Source of the DNA: Streptomyces cyaneogriseus subsp. noncyanogenus
Lineage (GTDB): Bacteria; Actinomycetota; Actinomycetes; Streptomycetales; Streptomycetaceae
Assembly (NCBI RefSeq): GCF_000931445.1
Contig: NZ_CP010849.1
Span: forward strand, 62,001-126,000
DNA: 64,000 nt
Direction: 5' to 3'
The stretch's first letter is position 1. Each line of letters begins with the position of its first letter. The notes beneath the pieces were generated by a model, which saw nothing but the letters and a program-made list of their open reading frames with translations, was not told the origin of the DNA and searched no databases. Of this stretch, positions 53,546 through 62,598 are shown piece by piece. The translations under genes were made by a program, and so were the position numbers.

Positions 53546-56023
53546 TCAGCGGCGTATCCGGCGTATCTGGCTGACGATCGTCGGATCGGTGATCTCGGTG
53601 TCCTTGGCGAGCATCAACGCCTTGCTGAGCACGACGGCCAGGGTGCGGTCGCCTTCGAAAGGCAGGTAGCCGGTCTGCGCGGCGGTCTGCGCGGACCCCT
53701 TGGGGACGATGCAGAGGTACTCGTCGTTCGGCGTCATCAGGATGTTGCCCGAGCCGAGATGGATCTTGTACGTCCGCAGTTCGCCCTTGACGTGCAGGAA
53801 CCGGCCCTCGATCGTGCACCGCCCGGCGATCGCGAGCCGCGGCACCAGGCGTGCGAGGAGGGCGCGGCGGGTCTCGGCGCTCTGGTTCAGCTCGCCGAAG
53901 CCGTACGACGTCCAGTACGCGCGGAACCGGCCGCCGGGCCCGCCGTCCTGCCACGTCGGATCGTTGCCGACGCTGGCCACGCCGACGAACAGGTCCACGT
54001 CCCGCAGGACTTCGGAGAGAACGAGCGGCGGGATCTCGGTGAGCGGGAGCGGCTCGACCGGCTGCGCGCCGTCGCGCAGCCGCATGCGGTACTCGCCGCC
54101 GCAGCAGTGCGCCGAGTTCTCCGGTGCGCCGATCGGATAGAAGCGCACCTGATCGGTACGGAGCCGCAGGTAGCTGCCCGACTCGGTGGTGTCGACGCCG
54201 TACTCCTCGCCCTCGCCCTCGATCCAGTACTCGGCGCGCAGGCCCCACTGCGGGAGTTCACGGGTGGCGGGCGGCGCCTCGTCGTCGACGCAGAGCCGCA
54301 GCTTGTTGCGCCAGCCGCGGACCGCGGCCAGGGAGTGGAACTGGTGCTGGCGGACGATGTGCGCCGCGAACCGGTTCGAGTACGTGCCCGTCGCCCGCTC
54401 GGCGTCGGTGAGCAGGTACACCTCGCGGTGGGCCTGCTTGAAAGGCTGGGTGATCGCGTGCCGCTCCAGCCAGTCCCGCCAGGCGACCACCTCGGCGGGC
54501 TCGCGGCCGACGGGGTGCCAGAGGGCGACCTCCGTGCCGTGCTCGACCGGGTCGTCGGTGAGGGTGCGCAGGGCGCCGTCGGCGAAGCCGACCGTGGTGC
54601 CGTCGACCGTCCACAGCAGGCGGCGGGCGAGGCTGCCGACGAGGGGGTGGTCGAGGTAGCGCTCGCGCCAGGCGGCGTAGGACCACGTGCGGCGGGCCAG
54701 GAACTGCCGGTCCAGGCGCTCGGCCTGGGCGCCGAGCATCTTGTCGATGTCCTTGACGGCGGCCTTGAGCTCCTTCAGCTCCTCGGGGTGGTCGCGCCGG
54801 ACCGCGGCGGGGACGGACTTGACCTCTTTGCCGGTGGCGGAGCGCCAGCGCAGGACTGCTTTGGCGCCCTGGATCTCCAGCAGGGCGGTGACGTCGCCGA
54901 GCTGGGTCGCCAAGCGGCCGACCTCGGTCAGCCCGTAGGCGGGCACGGCCAGTTCCTCGATCTCCTCCCGGCCGAGGCCGAGGGCTCGCGCGCGGGTGTC
55001 GAGGGCGGCGTCGAGCAGCTTGAGAGTGCCCTTGTAGGTGACGCGGGTGGCGAGCCGGGCCAGCTCGGCCAGTGCCTCCCGGCTGTCGGTACGGGCGAGG
55101 GCCGTGACTGCGGCGTTGGCGACCTTGGGGTTCACGGGCCCCAGGCCGGGAACCTTCTTCAGTGACGTCTCGACGAGCGCGCCGAGAGCGCGGGCCGTGT
55201 CCGGGTGGGCGGGTAGCAGGGCGAGGATCCAGGTGAGGCCGCGCAGGGCGTTGGCGTTGTACGGGTCGAAGGCGAGGTTCGCGTCGGGCCCGGACCGCAC
55301 GGTGGTGTACGCGAAGGTGCGGGGGCGGCCGACGAGCGGGAGCCAGCCGAGCACCGCCGCACGCACGGCGTCGGTGCCGAGGGGTTCGATGAGGGTGAGC
55401 GCTGCCTTGTCCCACGTGGCGGTGGGCTTGGCCGACGTCGCGGTCGCGGCGTGGGCGAGCAGGGCCCGCCAAGGCTCCTCGGCGGCCTCCTCCATGGCCT
55501 GCTCGGCCCATGCCTCCCCCACGTTCAGCACGGGGTCCGTCAGCTTCCTGGCCAGAGCCGCCATCTCCGGTCGGCGGTACGCCTCCAGGGCGCACCGGCG
55601 CAGGAACGCCACGACGGGCGCCGACAGCGGCCGGCCGGCGGCCAGTTCGCACTCGGCGGCGGCCTGCACGTCGCCGTCCCACCAGATGGAAACCTCTGTG
55701 CCGAGCTTCTCCAGCTCGGCGGCCCGCTCGGCCGCGAGCGGATCACCGGGCAGGTCCGCCCCCACGGCCTGCAGCAGCCGCAACACCTTCGTCTGGGGGC
55801 GGTCAGCGGAACTGAACCCGGCGTACAGTCGGCCCAGCTCCCCCGCGGCTTCCGCGCGCACCGCGGGATCGAGGCTTTCCAGCACCTCGACCATCCGGAC
55901 CCACACATCGCCCCGGAAGACCGTCCGGGCCGTCGCCACGCACAGCGCCTCGTAGGCGAGCGGACCGGCCTCGCCCGCGGCCGCGTGAGCCTGCATCCTG
56001 CCCAGCGTGCTCAGTACGTCCAC
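53546..56023 (-). CDS. DUF4132-domain protein
   Basis: 825 aa from ATG 56023. The C-terminal third has the DUF4132 pattern: LLWTVDGTTVGFADGALRTL, ALWHPVGREPAEVVAWRDWLERHAITQPFKQAHREVYLLTDAE, RFAAHIVRQHQFHSLAAVRGW and GLRAEYWIEG. The N-terminal part is HEAT-like helical. Function is unknown; the family is widespread in Streptomyces and sometimes has WGR domains, which are absent here. It follows the 131-aa gene with only 2 bp between them, so the two form a unit. Confidence 0.85.
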   Translation of the reverse strand: MDVLSTLGRMQAHAAAGEAGPLAYEALCVATARTVFRGDVWVRMVEVLESLDPAVRAEAAGELGRLYAGFSSADRPQTKVLRLLQAVGADLPGDPLAAERAAELEKLGTEVSIWWDGDVQAAAECELAAGRPLSAPVVAFLRRCALEAYRRPEMAALARKLTDPVLNVGEAWAEQAMEEAAEEPWRALLAHAATATSAKPTATWDKAALTLIEPLGTDAVRAAVLGWLPLVGRPRTFAYTTVRSGPDANLAFDPYNANALRGLTWILALLPAHPDTARALGALVETSLKKVPGLGPVNPKVANAAVTALARTDSREALAELARLATRVTYKGTLKLLDAALDTRARALGLGREEIEELAVPAYGLTEVGRLATQLGDVTALLEIQGAKAVLRWRSATGKEVKSVPAAVRRDHPEELKELKAAVKDIDKMLGAQAERLDRQFLARRTWSYAAWRERYLDHPLVGSLARRLLWTVDGTTVGFADGALRTLTDDPVEHGTEVALWHPVGREPAEVVAWRDWLERHAITQPFKQAHREVYLLTDAERATGTYSNRFAAHIVRQHQFHSLAAVRGWRNKLRLCVDDEAPPATRELPQWGLRAEYWIEGEGEEYGVDTTESGSYLRLRTDQVRFYPIGAPENSAHCCGGEYRMRLRDGAQPVEPLPLTEIPPLVLSEVLRDVDLFVGVASVGNDPTWQDGGPGGRFRAYWTSYGFGELNQSAETRRALLARLVPRLAIAGRCTIEGRFLHVKGELRTYKIHLGSGNILMTPNDEYLCIVPKGSAQTAAQTGYLPFEGDRTLAVVLSKALMLAKDTEITDPTIVSQIRRIRR

Positions 56024-56025
56024 GG

Positions 56026-56421
56026 TCAGCCACCCACCAGCGGCACGAGCTTCAGGAAGGTGACCTCGACGCCGAGCGGCAGCTCTATTTCCTCGTCCGG
56101 GTCCGTGATCTGCCGGTCCCCGACAAGCACCAGGAACCCGTTGCCCGCGAACGCGGCCAGCGCGCGCTCCGCCTGGACCTCCGGGTCGATGCGGCGCGGG
56201 GTGCGCAGCGCGTACCCGTTCAGCACGCGCTCCGTGTCCTGCGGCTGCACGAGGCCCTGGAAGAGGTGCGGCTCCGCGCGCGCGTTGAACTCCGCTACCT
56301 CCTGGAAGACCCGCCGCCGGATCAGTTCACGCGCCGTGAGCCGCTCCTCGGCGATGTCGAGTCCGAAGGCCGCGCCCCTGTCCCCTGATGTCGTCTCGTC
56401 GACGAACGTCACCGTTCCCAT
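56026..56421 (-). CDS. Small partner protein of the DUF4132 gene
   Basis: 131 aa from ATG 56421 (MGTVTFVDETTSGDRG). Landmarks are ERLTARELIRRRVFQEVAEFNARAEPHLFQGLVQPQDTE and AERALAAFAGNGFLVLVGDRQITDPDEEIELPLGVEVTFLKLVPLVGG. A protein of this sequence regularly precedes DUF4132 genes in actinomycetes, as I recall, and the 2-bp spacing here suggests translation coupled to it. No catalytic motif is visible. Confidence 0.75.
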   Translation of the reverse strand: MGTVTFVDETTSGDRGAAFGLDIAEERLTARELIRRRVFQEVAEFNARAEPHLFQGLVQPQDTERVLNGYALRTPRRIDPEVQAERALAAFAGNGFLVLVGDRQITDPDEEIELPLGVEVTFLKLVPLVGG

Positions 56422-56611
56422 GCCGAGGAAGCTACGGGACGCCACTGACAACGGCCCGGGACGGCGGCGGCGGGCCGCCACCGGCGGCCCGCCGACCGCA
56501 TGACGGGCATTGACCTGCGTGGGCCGCTGCGTGCCCGCTCCGTGCCCTGCGGGCGGTGCGCCTGCTGGTCGTCCTGGCGCACCGGGCGGGCGCCGTCGGC
56601 ACCGTCGGGGC

Positions 56612-57055
56612 CTACCACCAAGGGCAGCGCGGCAGCCCCGGGTAGGGGTCCTGGTCCGTCCACAGGTGGTTGGCGGGGATGGTGCCCCAGCCGTCGATCG
56701 ACGGCATCTGCACCGTCTCGTCCCCCTGGGTGTAGTACCAGACGTTGTTGCCGCCCGGATGCGGCTCGCCCATGGTCCAGCAGACGAACCAGCTGGTCGT
56801 GCTGTTGAGCATGCCGGTCACCGGGGCCACGAACGAGGCGCGCGCGTACAGCTTGCCCGGGCTGTTCTCGCAGTACAGGTCCTTGGTGAAGGCGTTGCCG
56901 AGGGTGTCCTGGTGTGTCACGCCCTCACGGATGTGACAGGTCCGCTCGACGGGGGCGCCGACGGCGACGGAGGCCGTGGACAGCACCGCTGTGGCCGCGA
57001 GCAGGAAGGCCCCGGCGAGGGTGCGGGCTCTGCGGCCCGGCGTGGCCCGGGTCAT
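56612..57055 (-). CDS. Small secreted protein, family member 1
   Basis: 147 aa from ATG 57055. Signal peptide (ARTLAGAFLLAATAVLSTASVAVGAPV) and a mature domain of about 115 aa with five Cys. Shared landmarks with the two genes upstream are CHIREGVTHQD, DLYCEN, SWFVCWTMGEPHPGGNNVWYYTQGD and PGLPRCPW. Its start overlaps the stop of member 2 (ATGA), so they are co-translated. Function is unknown; the conserved Cys and aromatic positions suggest a compact disulphide-bonded exported domain. Confidence 0.8.
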   Translation of the reverse strand: MTRATPGRRARTLAGAFLLAATAVLSTASVAVGAPVERTCHIREGVTHQDTLGNAFTKDLYCENSPGKLYARASFVAPVTGMLNSTTSWFVCWTMGEPHPGGNNVWYYTQGDETVQMPSIDGWGTIPANHLWTDQDPYPGLPRCPWW

Positions 57056-57558
57056 GATCCCGCCGCCGGGCCGGTCTTCTGCTTCAGCGTGGGCACGCAC
57101 GGCGGCAGGCCCGGGAAGGGGTCCTCCGTCGTCCACAGGTAGAAGGCGGGAACGTAGCCCCAGCCCTCGCGCAGGGGCCAGTTGAGGATGCGGTCGCCCT
57201 GTGTGTAGTACCAGATGCGGTTGCCGCCGGCGTGCAGTTCGCCGGTCTCCCAGCACACGAACCAGCTCAGCGTGGTGACGAGCTTGGCGACCACGGTGCC
57301 GTAGTTCTGCGGACTGGCGAAGACGTCCGCGGCTGCGTTCTCGCAGTAGAGGTCCGTGGTGAAGGTCTGGCCGGTGTGGTCGGTGTGGGACACGCCGGTC
57401 CGGGTGTTGCAGATCCGCTGCGTCCCGGTCTCCTGCCCGGTGTCGGCCGCCGTCGGCGGTGCGGTCAGGGCCGTGGCCAGGGCGGCGGTGGCGGCGAGCA
57501 GGGCCCAGCGGCCCGTTCGGCGTCCTCCGCTTCTTCCGGCCGGCTCGTACGTGGTCAT
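57052..57558 (-). CDS. Small secreted protein, family member 2
   Basis: 168 aa from ATG 57558. Signal peptide (GRWALLAATAALATALTAPPTAA) followed by the same domain as its neighbours: CNTRTGVSHTDHTGQTFTTDLYCEN, LSWFVCWETGELHAGGNRIWYYTQGD and GWGYVPAFYLWTTEDPFPGLPPC. It has a longer tail than the others (VPTLKQKTGPAAGS) and overlaps the next gene by ATGA. It is the middle of a three-gene set. Confidence 0.8.
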   Translation of the reverse strand: MTTYEPAGRSGGRRTGRWALLAATAALATALTAPPTAADTGQETGTQRICNTRTGVSHTDHTGQTFTTDLYCENAAADVFASPQNYGTVVAKLVTTLSWFVCWETGELHAGGNRIWYYTQGDRILNWPLREGWGYVPAFYLWTTEDPFPGLPPCVPTLKQKTGPAAGS

Positions 57559-57590
57559 GTCTCCCCCTCGGTGCCGCTGCTGTGGTCTCG

Positions 57591-58034
57591 TCATCCCCAG
57601 GGGCACCTGGGCAGGCCGGGCGCCGGATGGGTGCCGGAGTACACCATCGAGGCCGGCAGGTAGCCCCATGCCTGGGCGGCGGGCCGGCTCACGACCTCGT
57701 CGCCCTGCGTGTAGTACCAGATGCTGTTGCCGTCGGCCTCTGCGCCGCCGAGCTTCCAGCAGACGAACCAGCTCCGGGTGGTGAGCATCCGCCCGACCAC
57801 CGGGCTGGACGAGAAGGACTGGAGCCGTACGTCCCCCGGCGCGTTGTCACACACGACGTCGTGGTCGAACCACATGCCGGTCCAGTCGACGTGCTCGGAC
57901 CCTTCCCGGGTCTCGCACGCGGCCGCGGCCGTGGCAGGGGCGCCGCCCGCCCAGGCGGTGCCGGGCACGGCCGTGGCGATCAGGGCCACGACCGCGCCGA
58001 GCACGCCCCGGACCCGGGTGCGTGATGTCCTCAT
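57591..58034 (-). CDS. Small secreted protein, family member 3
   Basis: 147 aa from ATG 58034. Signal peptide (VLGAVVALIATAVPGTAWA), then CETREGSEHVDWTGMWFDHDVVCDN, RSWFVCWKLGGAEADGNSIWYYTQGD, AWGYLPASMVYSGTHPAPGLPRCPW. It is the first gene of the set and the most diverged copy. It lies 32 bp upstream of member 2. The promoter should be within 58035-58283, where I see nothing distinctive. Confidence 0.8.
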   Translation of the reverse strand: MRTSRTRVRGVLGAVVALIATAVPGTAWAGGAPATAAAACETREGSEHVDWTGMWFDHDVVCDNAPGDVRLQSFSSSPVVGRMLTTRSWFVCWKLGGAEADGNSIWYYTQGDEVVSRPAAQAWGYLPASMVYSGTHPAPGLPRCPWG

Positions 58035-58283
58035 GGCTGTCCCTCGGGGACGAAGCCGTCGGCCCTCAGGCCGGCGGACTGCTGGAAGTCCACGACCACG
58101 GTGTACGTCGCGGGGCCGGAAATTTTCGGTCATGCGCGAAATCCCCCTGATGCAGGTGAACCGGCGAACACCTGTGAGCAACGGCGAGATGGCGGACTTC
58201 AGCCGTTGTCACGGCGGCCCCGTCGCTGCTCGTCCATCGTGATCGGACGCCCTGATAGTCAACTGACACCGGCCTGACGGCCA

Positions 58284-58932
58284 TTATCCGGCGGCGTTGA
58301 GGCCAGGACCGATGAAAGTCCGGTGGCTGTCCGAAAAGCGCCGTGCGGCAGTGTTCAATTCCAGGTGAGCCCGGTCGAGTGAGCTCGGCAGGCTCTGGTG
58401 GAACGGCTCGGAGTGCGAGGAGACCGGGGCGACGCTGTCGCCGTCCGCCCCGACGATCAGCGTCGGGTGTCGATCTCGGGCCAGGTCTTGTCGAGGTTCC
58501 ATGCGGTCAGCCAAACCGCCGCCTGCAGGGACGGCCGGCTCCTGGCCGCCTCCAGTGCGCCGCCCCCCCATGGAGCGGCCCATCACGCCGAGGCGGGTGG
58601 CGTCGATGCGGTCGCGGACGCTGCTGCGCTCGGTGAGGTAGTCCAGCGCCGCCAGGAGCTGGCGGCCGCGGCCGGCGGGCTGGTCGGAGGTGGTGTTGGT
58701 GTCGATGGTGAAGACGACGAAGCCCTGGCAGGCCAGTCGTGGCCCGAGCCGGGCGATGGAGGACTGCCGTGCGGTGTACCCGGGGGAGATCGCCACGGCG
58801 CCGAAGGTGGCGTCGGTGGTGCTTGTGGGGTGGCAGACCGTGCCGCCGCCGAAGCCGGTGACGGACAGGGAGGAGACGGAGGCCTGGGAAACGGCGTAGG
58901 GACCGCGTGATAGCGCTTTTGGGAAATCCAGA
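58284..58932 (-). pseudogene. Polyester hydrolase (cutinase/PETase-like) remnant
   Basis: RGPYAVSQASVSSLSVTGFGGGTVCHPTSTTDATFGAVAISPGYTARQSSIARLGPRLACQGFVVFTIDTNTTSDQPAGRGRQLLAALDYLTERSSVRDRIDATRLGVMGRSMGG is plainly the Streptomyces cutinase-like alpha/beta hydrolase, with the nucleophile in GRSMGG (usually GHSMGG). After this the frame shifts at a 7-G run and returns at a short C run before HPTLIVGADGDSVAPV. Signal peptide and start are missing, and the C-terminal quarter with the catalytic His is cut off after LELN. It is a remnant even if both frame changes are read errors. Confidence 0.8.
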
Positions 58933-59087
58933 TGGCCGGATGGTTGCGGCACCACTCCGGCTCGCACAGCCTGGCCTCCCCGCTCGCACCGCCACCCGGC
59001 TCCTCGACCGGTCAGCGGCACCCCAGGTCAGCCGCCGCCCCGTACACCAGCAACCCCCTTGGAGCGTCAAGATCCTAGGATCTGCGC

Positions 59088-59825
59088 ATGGCAACGAGAC
59101 TCGTGCAGATCAATATGAAGGCCCAGGACGACTCCGCGCTCGGCCGGTTCTGGGCGGAGGCGCTCGGCTGGGGTATCGAGAGCGAGGCACCCGGCGTCAC
59201 CAACCTCGAACCCATAGGCTTCGCCTACCCCGACCCGGCCGCCGTCTGCGTCGACATCGTCGCCCGGCCGGAACCGAAAACGGTGAAGAACCGGGTGCAC
59301 CTTGATCTGGCCACCACCTCGACCGCCCATCAGGCGGAGTTGGTCGCGCGGCTGGAGGACCTCGGCGCGACGCTCGCCGACGTGGGCCAGGGCGATGTCC
59401 CCTGGACGGTCATGGCGGACCCGGAGGGCAACGAGTTCTGCGTCCTGGAGCCCCGCCCGATCTACCGGGACACCGGGCCGATCGCCGCAGTGGTGGTCGA
59501 CTGCGCCGACCCGCGAGCGATGGCCCGGTTCTGGGGCGAGGCGATGGACTGGACGCTGCACGAGGTCACCGACAGCCAGGCGACCATGCGCTCCGTTAAA
59601 GGCGTCGGCCCCTACCTGGAGTTCGTCCGCACCCCCGACACCAAGAGCGGGTGGAACCGCGTCCACCTCGACGTCTGCCCCTACCCCGGTGACGACCCGG
59701 CCGCAGAGGCAGCCCGGCTGCGTGCCCTGGGCGCCACCGACCCCGGTATCGACCAGTCCGCGATCTCCTGGACGGTCCTGGCCGACCCGGAAGGCAACGA
59801 GTTCTGCCTCCTCACCCCTCGCTGA
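59088..59825 (+). CDS. Two-domain VOC (glyoxalase-fold) protein
   Basis: 245 aa from ATG 59088. Two similar beta-alpha-beta-beta-beta modules: VQINMKAQDDSALGRFWAEALGWGIE to WTVMADPEGNEFCVLE, then VVVDCADPRAMARFWGEAMDWTLHE to WTVLADPEGNEFCLLTPR. This is the tandem VOC arrangement common in actinomycetes. His and Glu positions could bind a metal (RVHLDL, GNEFC twice). The activity (resistance, dioxygenase-like or ligand binding) cannot be told from sequence. Confidence 0.85.
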   Translation: MATRLVQINMKAQDDSALGRFWAEALGWGIESEAPGVTNLEPIGFAYPDPAAVCVDIVARPEPKTVKNRVHLDLATTSTAHQAELVARLEDLGATLADVGQGDVPWTVMADPEGNEFCVLEPRPIYRDTGPIAAVVVDCADPRAMARFWGEAMDWTLHEVTDSQATMRSVKGVGPYLEFVRTPDTKSGWNRVHLDVCPYPGDDPAAEAARLRALGATDPGIDQSAISWTVLADPEGNEFCLLTPR

Positions 59826-59896
59826 CCTCGCGCCGCCGGAAGGCACGATGGTGCCACCGACCGATCACGTGGCCTGCGCCGGGTACTCACGGGATC

Positions 59897-60658
59897 ATGA
59901 CAGAGGTGGTTCAGGCGGGTCTGTGGGGGCTCGTAGCGGGTTCGGCGCTGCTCCTCGGGGCGGTGGCGGGGTACGGGCTGCGGGTGCCGCAGAAGGTGAT
60001 CGCGACGGTGATGGCCTTCGGGGCCGGGGTGCTGCTGTCGGCCGTCAGCTTCGAGCTGGTCGGGGAGGCGTACGAGCAGGGAGGGCTGACCCCTGCGGCG
60101 GCCGGCACGCTGGCCGGCGCCGTGGCCTACACCGCGGGCAACATGTGGCTGGCCCGCCGCGGCGCCCGGCACCGCAAGCGTTCCGGTCACCGGCAGGACC
60201 GGGCGCAGCCTTCCGAGGGGCAGCGCAGCGGTTCGGGTCTCGCGCTGGCTTTCGGGGCGCTGCTCGACGGCGTTCCGGAGTCGGCGGTCATCGGTGTGAG
60301 CCTGCTCGACGGCGGAGCGGTGAGCCTGGTGACGGTGGCGGCGGTGTTCATCAGCAACGTTCCCGAGGGGCTGTCCAGTTCGGCGGGGATGAAGAAGGCG
60401 GGCCGCGGCAAGGCGTACGTCTTCGGGGTGTGGGGGGCCATCGCCGCGGCGAGCACCCTGTCGGCCGTCCTCGGCTACACCGTGGTCGGCGGGTTCTCCC
60501 CGGCGGTGATCGCCGCCGTGACCGCGGTGGCCGCCGGAGCGATCCTCGCGATGGTCGCCGACACGATGATCCCGGAGGCGTTCGAGGACGCTCACCTGGC
60601 CATCGGGCTGGTCACGGTGAGCGGCTTCCTGGTCTCCTTCGCTCTCTCCCACACCTGA
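59897..60658 (+). CDS. ZIP-family metal transporter
   Basis: 253 aa from ATG 59897. About seven to eight transmembrane helices with a charged loop (ARRGARHRKRSGHRQDRAQPSEGQ) after helix 3. The paired metal-site helices read GALLDGVPESAVIGVSLL and FISNVPEGLSSSAGMKKAG, corresponding to the HNxPEG and HxxPE motifs of ZIP proteins. The first His is Asp here, so metal choice or rate may differ from the type members. It likely moves a divalent cation into the cytosol. Confidence 0.85.
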   Translation: MTEVVQAGLWGLVAGSALLLGAVAGYGLRVPQKVIATVMAFGAGVLLSAVSFELVGEAYEQGGLTPAAAGTLAGAVAYTAGNMWLARRGARHRKRSGHRQDRAQPSEGQRSGSGLALAFGALLDGVPESAVIGVSLLDGGAVSLVTVAAVFISNVPEGLSSSAGMKKAGRGKAYVFGVWGAIAAASTLSAVLGYTVVGGFSPAVIAAVTAVAAGAILAMVADTMIPEAFEDAHLAIGLVTVSGFLVSFALSHT

Positions 60659-60810
60659 CGGTGGCCGGGACCGTCGTGGCCGGGCCCGCGCCGCGTGTTC
60701 ACGTGCCGGCTGTTCTCCGCCGCCCCGCCCGGGCCTGTCGCTAGCGTGACCAGGACAGCGGCCGGGCTTCCCCCGGCAGTGGAGGAACGGCAGCGAAGGG
60801 TGCAGACGAC

Positions 60811-61605
60811 ATGACGTTCACTCGCTGGGAGGACCGGTCCGTCATCGTGACCGGAGGTACGCGGGGGATCGGGCTCGGTATCGCCGAACTCTTCGCCCGG
60901 CAGGGCGCCGGCGTGTTGCTCACGGGCCGGGACGAGGAGACGGCCCGCCGGGTGGCGGACGGCCTCGCCCGGGTCACGGGCGGGCGGGTCGCGGGCATGG
61001 GCGTGGACGTGCGGCGGCCCGGAGAGATCGAGAAGATGGCGGCCGAGGCCGAACGGCGGTACGGCGGGATCGACGTGCTCTGCGCCAACGCGGGGATCTT
61101 CCCGGAACGTGCGCTGCGCGAGCTGACCGCCGAGGACGTGGACGAGGTCCTGGACGTCAACCTCCGGGGCTCCATCCTGTCGGTGCGGGCCTGTCTGCCC
61201 GCGATGGAACGGGCCGGCCGCGGCCGGATCGTTCTGACCTCCTCGATCACCGGCCCGACGACCGGCTACGCGGGGTGGTCCCACTACGGGGCCAGCAAGG
61301 CGGGCCAGCTGGGTTTCCTGCGCGGGGCGGCTCTGGAGCTGGCGCCGTACGGCATCACGGTCAACGCCGTCCTGCCCGGAAACGTCCGTACCGAAGGGCT
61401 GACCGGGCTCGGGCCGGACTACCTGCGCCGGATGGCCGCCTCCATCCCGCTGGGACGGCTCGGTGAGACCGCCGACATCGCACACGCCGTGCTCTTCCTC
61501 GCCTCCGACGAAGCCTCCTTCGTCACCGGCCAGACCCTCACCGTCGACGGCGGCCAGACCCTCCCCGAGTCCCTGGACGCCTTCACTGCCCCGACCAGCC
61601 CCTAG
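60811..61605 (+). CDS. SDR-family oxidoreductase (FabG-like)
   Basis: 264 aa from ATG 60811. Classical short-chain dehydrogenase: cofactor turn VTGGTRGIGLGIAE, LCANAGIF, catalytic Ser in LTSSITGPTTGYAGW, and YGASKAG (YxxxK). The C-terminal part LPGNVRTEGL and FLASDEASFVTGQTLTVDGGQT is typical of 3-oxoacyl-ACP-reductase-like SDRs. TGR after the second strand suggests NADP. The substrate is not evident and no pathway genes flank it. Confidence 0.88.
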   Translation: MTFTRWEDRSVIVTGGTRGIGLGIAELFARQGAGVLLTGRDEETARRVADGLARVTGGRVAGMGVDVRRPGEIEKMAAEAERRYGGIDVLCANAGIFPERALRELTAEDVDEVLDVNLRGSILSVRACLPAMERAGRGRIVLTSSITGPTTGYAGWSHYGASKAGQLGFLRGAALELAPYGITVNAVLPGNVRTEGLTGLGPDYLRRMAASIPLGRLGETADIAHAVLFLASDEASFVTGQTLTVDGGQTLPESLDAFTAPTSP

Positions 61606-61946
61606 TGGGGGGCCGGCCGGCTGCCGGGGTGGCTGGGCACGGCTCGCCGCGCTCCCGGTGGCCGGCGTGGAAGGGATGCATGGCATGACGTGGTCCTTGC
61701 CCGAGCCGATGCCGGCCTCTTCCGTGGACGGTCCCCTGCCGGGGGTGCACTCGTGGGCCGGGCGCCCCGGACGCCGTAGGAAGCCCTGTGGGGGGTCCGT
61801 CTCTGGCGTGGTCGGGGGTGGGCGGGGTGTGGGTGCACTGGGGTGACTCGAAGGGCGCGATGCGGGAACGGGGAAGGGTAGCCCTGACGCACGAGGCGGG
61901 GCCGGGTGCTCGGTCGCCCGGCTTCCTCACCCGAGGAGAGATCACG
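61606..61946. other. Intergenic, nothing recognised
   Basis: About 340 bp between the SDR gene and the SRPBCC gene. Open frames exist on both strands through GC bias only. The ribosome site gaggagag lies just before 61947. Confidence 0.3.
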
Positions 61947-62567
61947 ATGGCGCTCGAAGACGACGCCCGGCAGGCTGCGGCGGGCACGCCGGGGATGCGC
62001 GCCGACGGTGGCGGTGTCGCGCGCCGCCGTCCGCTGCGGGAGCGGCACGTCGAGGAGACGGTCGAGGTCGCGGTGCCGGTGCGGACGGCGTACAACCAGT
62101 GGACGCAGTTCAAGACCTTCCCGCGCTTTTCGACCGCAGTGCGCGGCGTCGAGCAGATCAGGCCCACCGTGACCGCCTGGACCATCGGCTACGGGCCGCT
62201 GCGTCACCGCTTCGCGGTCGAGATCGTGGAGCAGGATCCCGACGCCTACCTGGCCTGGCGCGGTCTGGAGCAGCACCCCTCCCACCAGGGCGAGGTCGAG
62301 TTCCGGCCGACGGAATCCGGCGGCACCGCGATCACCGTCCGGATGCTTCTGGAGCCGCGGGGGGCCGCGGGGATCCTCACCCGTTCTTCCCGGGCCGTCC
62401 GGCTGACCGCCCGGCTGGTGCACGGCGAGCTCGTGAACTTCAAGGGGTTCATCGAGGGGCTGGGGCAGGAGGGCGGGGCCTGGCGCGGCACCATCCGCAA
62501 CGGCCGTGTGCAGCACGATCGCCCGGAACCGCCCAGGAGCCGCGTGGCCCAGTGGCCCGTCGGCTGA
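61947..62567 (+). CDS. SRPBCC-family (polyketide-cyclase-like) protein
   Basis: 206 aa from ATG 61947, with gaggagag eight bases upstream. The domain (about 35-180) begins ETVEVAVPVRTAYNQWTQFKTFPRFSTAVRGVEQI and continues DAYLAWRGLEQHPSHQGEVEFRPTESGGTAITVRMLLEPRGAAG, the START/SRPBCC pattern of the cyclase/dehydrase type seen in stress-related actinomycete proteins. It would bind a hydrophobic ligand. The molybdoenzyme gene follows after 31 bp on the same strand and may be co-transcribed. Confidence 0.8.
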   Translation: MALEDDARQAAAGTPGMRADGGGVARRRPLRERHVEETVEVAVPVRTAYNQWTQFKTFPRFSTAVRGVEQIRPTVTAWTIGYGPLRHRFAVEIVEQDPDAYLAWRGLEQHPSHQGEVEFRPTESGGTAITVRMLLEPRGAAGILTRSSRAVRLTARLVHGELVNFKGFIEGLGQEGGAWRGTIRNGRVQHDRPEPPRSRVAQWPVG

Positions 62568-62598
62568 CCCGCGTACCGGACAAGAGAAAGGCGAACCG

